Positions 32,464 through 40,722 of a stretch of DNA of 50,775 nt are shown here, piece by piece. Where the stretch lies: the NCBI GenBank assembly GCA_046349435.1, contig JAXMCI010000050.1, forward strand, positions 1 through 50,775, written 5' to 3'. Both the position numbers and the translations under genes were made by a program. Below the pieces are notes generated by a model. That model did not search any database. It was not told the DNA's origin and saw only the letters and a program-made list of their open reading frames with translations. This stretch comes from JAXMCI01 sp046349435. GTDB lineage: Bacteria > Pseudomonadota > Alphaproteobacteria > Dongiales > Dongiaceae. How positions within the stretch are numbered: the first letter of the stretch is position 1; each line of letters starts with the position of its first letter.

Positions 32464-33843
32464 CTACGCCGCCGGCCGGACGTTCAGGTTGATGCTGAAG
32501 AAGTTGGTCGGGTCGTACTTCTTCTTGAGCTCGGCCAGCCGCGGGTAGCTGGCGCCGAAGGCGGCGCGGACCGTCTCGGCCGGCTCCTCGGCGAGGAAGT
32601 TCAGCAGGTAGCCGCCGCTGGCGAAGGGGCGCAGCGCCTCGGCGCCCTCGCGGGCCCAGCCGACATAGGCGGCGTCCTCGGCCGGGTCGGTCCATTGCGC
32701 CATCAGCCCGACATCGAAGCCGGCATGGCGCTGGGCGAAGGCGGTGGCGTCGGGCGCGACCCGGTTGCCGGCCCCGCCATAGTACTCGACCACCATGGCC
32801 GAGAGCGGCGAGGCCATGCGGTTGGCCCGCTCGACGATGATGTCGATGGCCTCGTCGGTCAGCCGGTCGACGAAGCTCGACTTCCAGTAGTTGCGGGTGC
32901 CCTCGGGCGAGCCGGCGTCGATCAGCCGCTGCATCTCCGGGAAGGGCCGCGGCTGCACCAGGTCGGCGAGCGGCGTGCCCAGCCGGCGGAAGGGCGCCGC
33001 CATGCGCTCGGCCGCCGCCGGCTCGGCGCAGCAGCAGAGCAGGGTGGCGATGGCCGGCATGCCGTCCGGGGTCGTCACCAGCGCGGCATAGACGGTGAGC
33101 TCCTCCGGCGCGCCCTTGACCGCGTCGCGGTAGCGGCGCAGCACCTGGGCCGCCTCGGCGCGCGGATGCACCACCATGCCGCCCAGCACGGTGTGCACGG
33201 GATGGGCGCGGTAGAGGAACGAGGTGACGACGCCGAAATTGCCGCCGCCGCCGCGCAGGCCCCAGAACAGGTCGGGGTTGGTCGCGGCGTCCGCCGTCAC
33301 CACCTCGCCGGCGGCGGTCACCACCTCGCAGCCCAGCAGGTTGTCGACGGTGTAGCCGTACTTGCGCACCAGCCAGCCGACGCCGCCGCCGAGCGTCAGC
33401 CCGGCGATGCCGGTGCGCGACACCACGCCCGACGGCACGGCCAGCCCGAAGACGTGCGTCTCGCGGTCGACGTCGCCCAGCGTGGCGCCGCCCTGCACCC
33501 GCGCGGTGCGGGCGGCGGCATCGACATGCACCGCCTTCATCAGGGAGAGGTCGATCACCAGCCCGTCGTCGCAGAGCGCCCGGCCGCCGACATTGTGGCC
33601 GCCGCCGCGCACCGCCACGAGCAGGTTCTCCGCCCGGGCGAAGCGCACGGCGCGGACCACGTCGGCGGTGCCGCGGCAGCGCGCGATCAGCCCCGGCCGC
33701 CGCTCGATCATCGCGTTCCAGATCCGCCGCGCGCCGTCATAGCCGGCATCGCCCGGCCCGAGCAGCTCGCCCGCGAATCCCTCCCGGAGGCCGGCCACCG
33801 CCGCCCCGCCGACCGCGCTGCCGTCGCGCCGCTTCAGGCTCAT
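32464..33843 (-). CDS. FAD-linked oxidase (berberine-bridge-enzyme type)
   Basis: A 459-residue oxidase with an FAD-binding PCMH domain (RGTADVVRAVRFARAENLLVAVRGGGHNVGG, where His is the likely covalent FAD anchor; GLTLGGGVGWLVRKYGYTVDNLLG) and a C-terminal BBE segment (KKKYDPTNFFSINLNVRP). Such enzymes oxidise alcohols, sugars or amines with O2 and release H2O2. A second cysteinyl FAD link is not evident. The gene ends the minus-strand run that includes the 4-pyridoxolactonase, 126 bp upstream, with a REP pair between. It could oxidise the 5-hydroxymethyl group of 4-pyridoxate, but this is only a contextual guess. Confidence 0.83.
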   Translation of the reverse strand: MSLKRRDGSAVGGAAVAGLREGFAGELLGPGDAGYDGARRIWNAMIERRPGLIARCRGTADVVRAVRFARAENLLVAVRGGGHNVGGRALCDDGLVIDLSLMKAVHVDAAARTARVQGGATLGDVDRETHVFGLAVPSGVVSRTGIAGLTLGGGVGWLVRKYGYTVDNLLGCEVVTAAGEVVTADAATNPDLFWGLRGGGGNFGVVTSFLYRAHPVHTVLGGMVVHPRAEAAQVLRRYRDAVKGAPEELTVYAALVTTPDGMPAIATLLCCCAEPAAAERMAAPFRRLGTPLADLVQPRPFPEMQRLIDAGSPEGTRNYWKSSFVDRLTDEAIDIIVERANRMASPLSAMVVEYYGGAGNRVAPDATAFAQRHAGFDVGLMAQWTDPAEDAAYVGWAREGAEALRPFASGGYLLNFLAEEPAETVRAAFGASYPRLAELKKKYDPTNFFSINLNVRPAA

Positions 33844-33874
33844 CGAAATCTCCCCCTGGCTGGATCTGCTATTC

Positions 33875-33948
33875 TGTCATTGCCGGGCTTGACCCGGCAA
33901 TCCATGGGCGCCGCAAGCTGGATGCCCGGGTCAAGCCCGGGCATGACA
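33875..33948. repeat. REP-like inverted pair
   Basis: TGTCATTGCCGGGCTTGACC begins one unit; the second, ending GGGCATGACA, is inverted with a spacer GGGCGCCGCAAGCTG between them. This is the same element as at 32373. It lies between the lactonase and FAD oxidase genes and may lower transcription into the latter. Confidence 0.8.
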
Positions 33949-33969
33949 AACGGGAAGCGGCGTCGCTGC

Positions 33970-34776
33970 TCAGGAATAGAAGTTCGCGCCGGTCTGGTAG
34001 CCCTTGAAGCTCTCCAGGTCGTGCGAATAGAAGAGCTCGGCGTCGTGCTTCTCGGCCAGCGCCTTCAGCCGCCGCATCGAGGCGAGGCTGGCCACCGGGT
34101 CGAGGTGGAAGCTCGAGATGCACATCATGTCCATGTTCTTCTTGCTGTAGCAGGCGTCCGCCGTGAACAGCATGGGCCGCCGGCCCTTCAGCTCGACCAT
34201 CAGGCTGTAATGGCCGGCGGTGTGGCCGGGCGTCTCGAGCAGCCACAGCCCCTTGGCGATCTCCTGGTCGCCGGTCAGCGTCTCGAATTTCGGCGTGTAC
34301 ATGTCGAGCGCCGGGTCGGGCGGCAGCGCCACGCCCTTCTTCTGCGCGATCTCCGGCGCGAAGGTCAGGTCGGAGTATCCCAGATGCTCGAAGGGCTGGC
34401 AGTTGCCGCTCGCCTCGAGCTCCTTGGCGTGGCAGAGGGTGCAGGCCTTGTGCAGGTGCTTGTTCCCGCCGCAATGGTCGAAGTGGTAGTGCGAGTTGAT
34501 GACGTAGTTGATGTCGTCGGTCCTGAGGCCGAGCGCGGCGAGCTGGCCGGGCAGCGTCTGCGCCTTGTCCTGGATCGGCTTCTCGAAGGGCAGCACCCGC
34601 ATGACATGGTCGAAGTCGTAGCCGGTGTCGAAGACGTAGCGGCCGTCCGCATGCTCGATCAGCACGGCGTAGCAGGGGAAGCGCAGCTCCCCGGCCGGGC
34701 CGCGGTTCCAGAAGGCGTGGAAGCCGTCGATCACCAGCGTCCCGCCGTCGAGCAGATAGACCTTCGTGTCGGCCAT
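33970..34776 (-). CDS. 4-Pyridoxolactonase (metallo-beta-lactamase fold)
   Basis: A 268-residue zinc hydrolase opening 4-pyridoxolactone to 4-pyridoxate. The metal motif HxHxDH is His96, His98, Asp100 and His101 in INSHYHFDHCGGN; further ligands are in TPGHTAGHYS and LFTADACYS. The start MADTKVYLLDGGTLVIDG, the segments FDTGYDFDHVMRVLPFEKPIQ (split across the active-site loop) and QPFEHLGYSDL, and the end FYSHDLESFKGYQTG match M. loti 4-pyridoxolactonase as I recall it, including total length. AHL lactonases of the same superfamily lack these. It lies 31 bp after the second permease gene, so it is in the ABC importer operon. Confidence 0.88.
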   Translation of the reverse strand: MADTKVYLLDGGTLVIDGFHAFWNRGPAGELRFPCYAVLIEHADGRYVFDTGYDFDHVMRVLPFEKPIQDKAQTLPGQLAALGLRTDDINYVINSHYHFDHCGGNKHLHKACTLCHAKELEASGNCQPFEHLGYSDLTFAPEIAQKKGVALPPDPALDMYTPKFETLTGDQEIAKGLWLLETPGHTAGHYSLMVELKGRRPMLFTADACYSKKNMDMMCISSFHLDPVASLASMRRLKALAEKHDAELFYSHDLESFKGYQTGANFYS

Positions 34777-34807
34777 GTCGGAACCCTCTCCCTGTCGTCC
34801 TCTCGTC

Positions 34808-35743
34808 CTAGCGGTCGCCCCGCACATAGGGCGAGCCCAGCGCCGGCGGCAGCACGCTGTGCCGCGCGAAGAGTACCAGAACCAGCATCACCATGGCGAA
34901 GGGCAGCATCTGCACCACGTCGGTCGGGATGTTGATGCCGGCGACCTGCAGCGCGGTGGTCAGCGCCAGGCTGACGCCGAACAGGATGGCGCCGAGCAGC
35001 ACCCAGACCGGCCGGCCGCGCGCCAGCATCGCCAGCACGATGCCGATGAAGCCGGCGCCGCCGGTCATGAACGGGACGAACAGCCCGGCCCCGACATCGG
35101 CCATGTAGGCGCCGCCGATGCCGGCCAGCGCGCCGGTGGCGAGCACCGCCAGCGAGCGGGTCAGGATGACGTCGACGCCGGCCGCGTCGAGCGCTGCCGG
35201 CTTGCTGCCCGCCGCCTCGAGGTTGAGCCCGACATAGGTGGCGCGGAACAGCCAGCCGAGGGCCGGGACCAGCAGGATGGCGAGGTAGACGAGCGGGCTG
35301 TGGCTGAACAGGCCCTTGCCCAGCACGGGGATCTCGGCGAGGCCCGGGATGACCAGCGCCGGCGCCTGCGACAGGCGCGGATAGGTGCGGCTGAACTGCA
35401 CGTAGTGCAGCAGCGCGGTCAGCCCCTCGACGCCGAGCGTCACCGCGATGCCGACGACGATCTGGTTGAGGCCGTGGCGGATGCAGAGCAGCATGACCAG
35501 CGCCGCCACGGCCATGCCGCCCGCCGCCCCGGCGACGAAGCCGAGCGCGAAGGAGCCGCTGTAGTAGGCGGCGACGAACCCGGTATAGGCGCCGGCCAGC
35601 ATCATCCCCTCGATGCCGATGTTGAGCACCCCCGACTTCTCGGAGATCTGCTCGCCCAGTCCCGCGAGCAGCAGCGGGATGCCGGCGGTGACGACGCCGA
35701 ACAGCAGCGAGGTGAGGAACGGCTCGGTGAGCAGCGCGTCCAT
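34808..35743 (-). CDS. BMP-type ABC importer permease 2
   Basis: A 311-residue permease of the BPD_transp_2 (LivH/RbsC-like) superfamily with about nine helices. It has LGEQISEKSGVLNIGIEGMMLAGA near the N-terminus, GLNQIVVGIAVTLGVEGLTA, and YVGLNLEAAGSKPAALDAAGVDV, the characteristic cytoplasmic coupling loop. It pairs with permease 1, encoded 3 bp upstream. In nucleoside importers (NupABC/PnrABCDE-type) the second permease has this form. The downstream neighbour is 4-pyridoxolactonase. Confidence 0.87.
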   Translation of the reverse strand: MDALLTEPFLTSLLFGVVTAGIPLLLAGLGEQISEKSGVLNIGIEGMMLAGAYTGFVAAYYSGSFALGFVAGAAGGMAVAALVMLLCIRHGLNQIVVGIAVTLGVEGLTALLHYVQFSRTYPRLSQAPALVIPGLAEIPVLGKGLFSHSPLVYLAILLVPALGWLFRATYVGLNLEAAGSKPAALDAAGVDVILTRSLAVLATGALAGIGGAYMADVGAGLFVPFMTGGAGFIGIVLAMLARGRPVWVLLGAILFGVSLALTTALQVAGINIPTDVVQMLPFAMVMLVLVLFARHSVLPPALGSPYVRGDR

Positions 35744-35746
35744 CGA

Positions 35747-36835
35747 TCAGGCCCGGGTCCGCTTGCGCCGGAGGTGGTCGAGATACTCGACCAGCCCGAG
35801 GAAGAGCAGCAGCAGCGCGACCAGCACCAGCACGTAGTGCTGCGGCACGCCGACCCGCCGCGCCGCGCTCTCGCCGCCGATCATCAGCGCCGAGAAGAAC
35901 AGGGTGAAGCCGATCACCGCGAAGCCGTTGAAGCGCGCCAGGAAGACGATCGGCACGACGAGCAGCCCGTAGGCCGGGTTCCAGTCGGCCCTGACCGTGC
36001 CCCAGACCCCGAGGATCTCGACCGAGCCGGCGAGCCCGATGAGGCCGGCGCTGAGCGCGAAGGTGGCGACGGTGAGCCAGCCGACCTTGAGCCCGGCATG
36101 GACCGCCGCCTTCGGGTTGGCGCCGACCACCTGCAGCCGCAGGCCGAAGGCGGTCCGGGTCATCATCAGGTGCACCAGGACCACCACGACGAGCGCGATC
36201 ACCACCCCGGCATGGACCGTCGAGTCGAAGAGGCGCGGCAGCCGGTCGACGACCGGCAGGTCGCGGGTCTGCGGCACGGTGGTGCTGGGATCGCGGAACA
36301 GGATCTTCACCAGCACGTTGGCGAAGCTGGTGCCGAGGAAGCTCATCATCAGCGAGGTGATGATCTCGTTGACGCCGTAGCGCGCCTTGAGGATGGCGGG
36401 GACCAGCGACCACAGCGCGCCCACCGCCATCGAGGCGAGCATGCAGAGCACCAGCGTCGGGCCGCGCGGCAGGACCGCGATCAGCGCCGGCCCGAGCGCC
36501 GCGGTGATCACCGCGGCGAGCAGGAACTGCCCGTCGCCGCCGAGGTTCCACAGCCCGGCGCGGAAGGCGACGATCAGCCCGGAGGCGATCAGCAGCAGCG
36601 GCGCCATGCGGGTCAGCGTCTCCTGGAGCCCGCCCCAGGTGAGCAGCCCGCGCCGCGCCACGTAGCCGTAGTAGGCGAGCGGGTCCTTGCCCAGCACCAG
36701 CAGGATCAGCCCGCCGACGACGAGCGCCGCCGCCACCGGCACGGCGACGCGCAGCGCCGCCACCAGCCCGTCGCGCAGCGCCTCGCCCCCCGACGGCCGC
36801 CCCGCCGCCGCCTCGCGCCCGGCCTCGACGGTCAT
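35747..36835 (-). CDS. BMP-type ABC importer permease 1
   Basis: A 362-residue permease with an N-terminal cytoplasmic tail and about nine helices. Motifs include LTRMAPLLLIASGLIVAFRAGLWN, GGDGQFLLAAVITAALG, YGVNEIITSLMMSFLGTSF and the coupling loop FGLRLQVVGANPKAAVHAGL. It would form the membrane channel with permease 2 and use the double ATPase encoded upstream across a 119-bp palindromic repeat. Confidence 0.87.
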   Translation of the reverse strand: MTVEAGREAAAGRPSGGEALRDGLVAALRVAVPVAAALVVGGLILLVLGKDPLAYYGYVARRGLLTWGGLQETLTRMAPLLLIASGLIVAFRAGLWNLGGDGQFLLAAVITAALGPALIAVLPRGPTLVLCMLASMAVGALWSLVPAILKARYGVNEIITSLMMSFLGTSFANVLVKILFRDPSTTVPQTRDLPVVDRLPRLFDSTVHAGVVIALVVVVLVHLMMTRTAFGLRLQVVGANPKAAVHAGLKVGWLTVATFALSAGLIGLAGSVEILGVWGTVRADWNPAYGLLVVPIVFLARFNGFAVIGFTLFFSALMIGGESAARRVGVPQHYVLVLVALLLLFLGLVEYLDHLRRKRTRA

Positions 36836-36841
36836 CGCTCG

Positions 36842-36960
36842 CCCTCACCCTCCCGTCGCTGGCGCGACGGGCCCCTCCCTCTCCCGCTGCGCGGGCGAGG
36901 GGACGCGGCGGCGCCGCCGCGCTCCCTCTCCCGCCTGCGGGAGAGGGTCGGGGTGAGGGT
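36842..36960. repeat. 119-bp compound palindromic element between transporter genes
   Basis: CCCTCACCCTCCCGTCGC starts the element and GGTCGGGGTGAGGG ends it, forming outer inverted arms. Inside are CCCTCCCTCTCCCGCTGCGCGGGCGAGGGG and CTCCCTCTCCCG-CCTG-CGGGAGAGGG hairpins. The same CTCTCCCGC hairpin and AGGGTGAGGG arm occur at 1-63. It looks like a small non-coding mobile (MITE-like) or REP element. Confidence 0.7.
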
Positions 36961-36977
36961 GCCGCCGCCCGCGCCGC

Positions 36978-38576
36978 TCATGCCGCCGCCGCCCCGGTCA
37001 TCAGCAGGCCCACCCGGCGCTCGACCTCGGGGCCGTTCTCGACGGTGCCGGCGACGCGGCCCTGGTACATCACGGCGATGCGGTCGCTGATGGCGAGCAG
37101 CTCGTCGAGGTCGGTGGAGACGACCAGCGTGGCGAGCCCGCGCTCGGCGCTGGCGCGGATCCGCTCATGCGCCAGCCGGGTGTTCTGCAGGTCGAGCCCG
37201 TAGGTCGGCTTGTTGAAGATCGCCACGCTGGCCTCGGCGTTGAGCTCGCGGGCCAGCAGCAGCTTCTGGATGTTGCCGCCGGAGAGCCGCCCGACCGGGG
37301 TACGCTCGGTCGGGGTGCGGATGTCGTGGCGGCGGATCTGCTCGCGGGCGTGGCGGTGGATCGCCTCCCAGTCGGTGATGCCGCCGCGCCAGAAGGCGGC
37401 GGCGCCGATCTCCTTCAGCACCAGGTTGATGGCGACCGAGAAGCCGCCGACCGTGCCCTCGCCCAGCCGCTCGTCGGTGACGTAGCGGATGCCGTGGGCG
37501 CGCCGGCCGGGCACCCCCGTCCCCGTCACGTCGGCGCCGCCGAGCACGATGCTGCCGGCGGTCGCGCGGCGCTGGCCGGCCAGCGCCTCGGCGAGGTGCT
37601 TCTGGCCGTTGCCGTCGACGCCGGCGATGCCGAGCACCTCGCCCGGCCAGAGATCGAGGTCGACGGCGCGCAGCGCGCACTCGCCGGGCGCCGCCGCGGT
37701 GCCGAGCCCGCGCACCGCCAGCAGCGGCGGGCCGCTGCGGTCGACGGCGCGCGCCTGGTGGCGGGCGCGCCCGGCGAGCGCCTCGGCCTCGGCGGCGTCG
37801 CCGCGGGCGCCGAACATCATGGCGATGACCTGCTCGGTGACCTCCGCCTCGCCCATGGCGCGGCGCCGCTCCGGCGGGATCTCGCCGACGACGCGGCCGA
37901 GCCGCAGCACCGAGATGCGGTCGCCGAGCTCGTAGGCCTCGACCAGCTTGTGGGTGATCAGGATCAGCGCGACGCCCTTGTCGCGCAGCCGGCGCATCAC
38001 CTGGCCGAGGTCGCGCACGCCCTGCGGCGTCAGCATCGAGGTCGGCTCGTCGAGGATCAGCACGCTCTCGCCGCGCCACAGCGCGCGCATGATCTCGACC
38101 TGCTGCTGCTCGCCGAGCGACAGCCGGCCGAGCTCGGCGTCGGGGTCGATCTCGACGCCGAGCAGCTGGGCGCGCTCGCGGAAGCGCGCCAGCGCCGCGG
38201 CGCGGCCGAGCCGCTGGTGCCAGGGGCCGCCCAGCATCAGGTTCTCGAGCACGGTCAGGCTGGGCACCAGCAGCACGTGCTGGAAGACCGTGCCGATGCC
38301 GAGCTCCAGGCTGTGCCGGGGCGAGGCGATGCGCACGGGCCGGCCGCGGATCAGGATCTCGCCGCCGTCGGGCTGCTGCATGCCGGCCAGCATGCCGATC
38401 AGGGTCGACTTGCCCGCGCCGTTCTCGCCGAGCAGCACATGGATCTCGCCGGCGCGGAAGGCGAGGCTGACGCCGTCATTGGCCAGCACGCCGGGAAAGC
38501 GCTTGGTCAGGTTGCGGACCGCGGCGACCGGCTCGCCGCCGGCCGCGCCGGCCGGGTCTCGGGCTTGGTTCGTCAT
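36978..38576 (-). CDS. BMP-type ABC importer ATPase (two ABC domains)
   Basis: A 532-residue double ATPase. Domain 1 has Walker A LLGENGAGKSTLIGML, signature LSLGEQQQVEIMRAL and Walker B VLILDEPTSMLTPQG with switch His LITHKLVE. Domain 2 has a degenerate Walker A, IAGVDGNGQKHLAEAL, signature LSGGNIQKLLLAREL and altered Walker B VAIFNKPTYGLD. One active and one degenerate site is normal for RbsA/NupA-like importers. The start ATG at 38576 is inside a longer frame that shadows the binding protein gene. Confidence 0.9.
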   Translation of the reverse strand: MTNQARDPAGAAGGEPVAAVRNLTKRFPGVLANDGVSLAFRAGEIHVLLGENGAGKSTLIGMLAGMQQPDGGEILIRGRPVRIASPRHSLELGIGTVFQHVLLVPSLTVLENLMLGGPWHQRLGRAAALARFRERAQLLGVEIDPDAELGRLSLGEQQQVEIMRALWRGESVLILDEPTSMLTPQGVRDLGQVMRRLRDKGVALILITHKLVEAYELGDRISVLRLGRVVGEIPPERRRAMGEAEVTEQVIAMMFGARGDAAEAEALAGRARHQARAVDRSGPPLLAVRGLGTAAAPGECALRAVDLDLWPGEVLGIAGVDGNGQKHLAEALAGQRRATAGSIVLGGADVTGTGVPGRRAHGIRYVTDERLGEGTVGGFSVAINLVLKEIGAAAFWRGGITDWEAIHRHAREQIRRHDIRTPTERTPVGRLSGGNIQKLLLARELNAEASVAIFNKPTYGLDLQNTRLAHERIRASAERGLATLVVSTDLDELLAISDRIAVMYQGRVAGTVENGPEVERRVGLLMTGAAAA

Positions 38577-38588
38577 GTCGGAAAACGA

Positions 38589-38620
38589 GGGCCGCGCCGC
38601 ACGGCCGCGCGGCGCGGCCC
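38589..38620 (-). terminator. Attenuator-like hairpin after the binding-protein gene
   Basis: GGGCCGCGCCGC (38589-38600) pairs with GCGGCGCGGCCC (38609-38620) around an 8-base loop. No long T-run follows on the minus strand. Its place between the binding-protein gene and the ATPase gene suits the common setup in which the binding protein is made in excess. Confidence 0.5.
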
Positions 38621-38641
38621 CCTCATGTCTCCGCGGGTCGC

Positions 38642-39712
38642 CTACTTCGGCGGCTCGGTGACCGAGGTCATCAGCTTGCGCACGCCGGCCGCATCCCAGA
38701 CCGGCTCGATCTTGAGCTTGCCGTCGATGATCTGCTGGCGCACCGCCTGGAGCTCCTTCCAGGTGCCGTCGGCGATGTGGCCGGTGTGCAGCAGCTGCAC
38801 CGAATCGTCGGCCAGCTGGATCGAGTAGGGGTGCGTGCCGAACTTGTCGGCCTTGAGGTCCTCGACCATGCCGGAATAGACCGGGACCAGGTTCCAGACC
38901 ACCGACGAGAGCAGGTTGCCCTTGTCGATCTTGGTCTTGTCGCCGATCACGTCGATGAACCAGACCTTGCCGCCCTTGGTCGACTTGCCGGTCTCGACCG
39001 CCTGCAGCATGCCGAAGGTGGCGCCGTCGCCCTGGCCGAAGATGATGTCGGCGCCGGCGCCGATCACCGAGGCGGTGACGCGGTTGCCGCCGGCCGCGTC
39101 GCTGTAGGCGGCCGGGCCGATCACGGCGTAGAGGATCTTGACCGACGGATCGGTCGCCTTGACGCCCTGGGCAAAGGCGGCCGACTGCGAGTTCCACGAC
39201 GGCGGCTCGCCGGAGACGACGATGCCGACTGCCTTGGTCTCGGTGGTCTTGGCCGCCAGCACGCCGGCGAGATAGGCGCCCTCGTGCCCGGACAGCGTGT
39301 AGTCGGCGATCAGGCCGGGCTTGCTGTCCTTCGGCCGGTCGACGATGGCGACCGGCACCTTCTTCTCGGCGGCGATCTCGGGCGCCGCGGTGTTGTAGCC
39401 GCTGGCATGCGCGATGATCAGGCTGGCGCCGTCATCGGCCAGCTCGCGCAGCTGCGGGTGCACGTCGCCGTAGCCGAGGCCGGTCGCCGGCAGGAACTCC
39501 AGCCCGTACTTCGCCGCCACCGCCTTGGCGGCGTCGAAGCCCTGCTGGTTCCAGCCATAGTCGGTCGGATCCTCCGGGGTCATGATGGCGAGCTTCTTGA
39601 CCTCCGCCGCGCCGGCCTGGCCCGGCAGGCCGAAGGCCAGCCCGGTGACGCCCCAGGCCACGGCCGCCAGCAGGGCGGCCTTCAGCGTGGTCCTCCGCGA
39701 AAGCTTCTTCAC
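38642..39712 (-). CDS. BMP-family ABC substrate-binding protein
   Basis: A 356-residue periplasmic protein with a twin-arginine-like N-terminus (KKLSRRTTLKAALLAAVAWG) and signal cleavage near AGAAEVKK. The mature BMP/PnrA-like fold reads KLAIMTPEDPTDYGWNQQGFDAAK, ELADDGASLIIAHASGYN, SGHEGAYLAGVLAAKTTETKAVGIV and GADIIFGQGDGATFGMLQAVE. Known members bind purine nucleosides or riboflavin-like vitamins. The gene starts with GTG behind a near-perfect AGGAGG. Its position between an FHMPC-dehydrogenase-like gene and the transporter/4-pyridoxolactonase genes suggests a B6 vitamer as ligand; this is inference. Confidence 0.87.
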   Translation of the reverse strand: MKKLSRRTTLKAALLAAVAWGVTGLAFGLPGQAGAAEVKKLAIMTPEDPTDYGWNQQGFDAAKAVAAKYGLEFLPATGLGYGDVHPQLRELADDGASLIIAHASGYNTAAPEIAAEKKVPVAIVDRPKDSKPGLIADYTLSGHEGAYLAGVLAAKTTETKAVGIVVSGEPPSWNSQSAAFAQGVKATDPSVKILYAVIGPAAYSDAAGGNRVTASVIGAGADIIFGQGDGATFGMLQAVETGKSTKGGKVWFIDVIGDKTKIDKGNLLSSVVWNLVPVYSGMVEDLKADKFGTHPYSIQLADDSVQLLHTGHIADGTWKELQAVRQQIIDGKLKIEPVWDAAGVRKLMTSVTEPPK

Positions 39713-39776
39713 GATATGCCTCCTCTGGTTCGAACTCCCGATCGCTGCTCGTTCTCTCGCCGGGCGGTCGCAGCCT

Positions 39777-40691
39777 TCAGCCCTTGAGCGCCTTGCGCAC
39801 CGCGATCAGCTTGCGGGCGCGCTCGGCCCGGAGCTCGGCGATTCGCTCCGGGGTGTAGTCGAACATGCCGGCCCCGGTCTTGAGGCCGAGCCGGCCGGCG
39901 GCGGTGCGCTCCGTGATGGCGCCGGCCACGTCGTCCCGGCTGCACAGCTCGCGATTGAGGTAGGAGGCGACCGCCTGGTAGATGTCGAGCCCGGCCATGT
40001 CGAGCAGCGCCATCGGCCCGACCACCGCCAGCTTGTAGCCGATTCCCCAGGAGACGCAGGCATCGAGGTCGGCGGGGTCGATCACCCCCTGCTCGACGAG
40101 GTCGAGGCACTCGCGCATCACCGCGTAGAGCACGCGGTTCTCGACGAAGCCGGCGACATCCTTCCTGATGGTGATCGGCAGGTGCCCGGTCTGCCGGACG
40201 ATGCCGATCATCGCCTGGGTGACGGCGGGGTCGGTGCGCTCGCCCGGGATCACCTCGATCATCGGGATGAGGTGCGGCGGGTTCGACCAGTGCATGCCGA
40301 CGACGCGCTCCGGCCGCCGGCAGCCCGCCTGGATCCTGGTGATCGGGATGCCCGAGGTGTCGGAGGCCAGGATGCAGCCCGGCCCGACCGCCGCCTCGAT
40401 CTCGCCGAACACCGCGATCTTGAGCTCGAGCTGCTCCGGCACCGTCTCGATGACGAGGTCCGCGTCCGCGACGCAGGCGGCGAGCGTGTCGGCCACGGCG
40501 ATCGGCGCGCCGCTGCCGCGGTCCGGCACCTCCAGCGCGTCGAGCGCGCCCTTCGCGGCGGCGAAGCCCTGCGGCGCGCGCTCGCGCTGCGCCGGCGCGG
40601 CGTCGAAGGCCGACACCGCCATGCCGGCGCGCGCCAGCGTGGCGGCGATGCCGGGCCCCATGGTCCCGAGACCGATCACCGCCGCGCGCAT
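39777..40691 (-). CDS. 3-Hydroxyacyl-CoA-dehydrogenase-family enzyme, probable FHMPC 5-dehydrogenase
   Basis: A 304-residue NAD-dependent enzyme: Rossmann motif AAVIGLGTMGPGIAATLARAG, then ASDTSGIPITRIQA, VGMHWSNPPHLIPMIEVI and GFVENRVLYAVMRECLDLVE, and the C-terminal helical domain VSWGIGYKLAVVGPMALLDM. These segments resemble, as I remember it, the M. loti 5-formyl-3-hydroxy-2-methylpyridine-4-carboxylate 5-dehydrogenase, which oxidises the 5-aldehyde in B6 catabolism. Ordinary 3-hydroxyacyl-CoA dehydrogenases usually have a different WSN/PPH region. It is 64 bp upstream of the binding-protein gene. A 3-hydroxyacid dehydrogenase function remains possible. Confidence 0.72.
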   Translation of the reverse strand: MRAAVIGLGTMGPGIAATLARAGMAVSAFDAAPAQRERAPQGFAAAKGALDALEVPDRGSGAPIAVADTLAACVADADLVIETVPEQLELKIAVFGEIEAAVGPGCILASDTSGIPITRIQAGCRRPERVVGMHWSNPPHLIPMIEVIPGERTDPAVTQAMIGIVRQTGHLPITIRKDVAGFVENRVLYAVMRECLDLVEQGVIDPADLDACVSWGIGYKLAVVGPMALLDMAGLDIYQAVASYLNRELCSRDDVAGAITERTAAGRLGLKTGAGMFDYTPERIAELRAERARKLIAVRKALKG

Positions 40692-40722
40692 GCCGGGCCT
40701 CCTGCCGTCCCCGTCCGCCGGC

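Noticed and set aside
33970..34776. AHL (quorum-quenching) lactonase
   Set aside because: The HxHxDH motif is shared, but N- and C-terminal segments and the length match 4-pyridoxolactonase, and B6 genes surround it.
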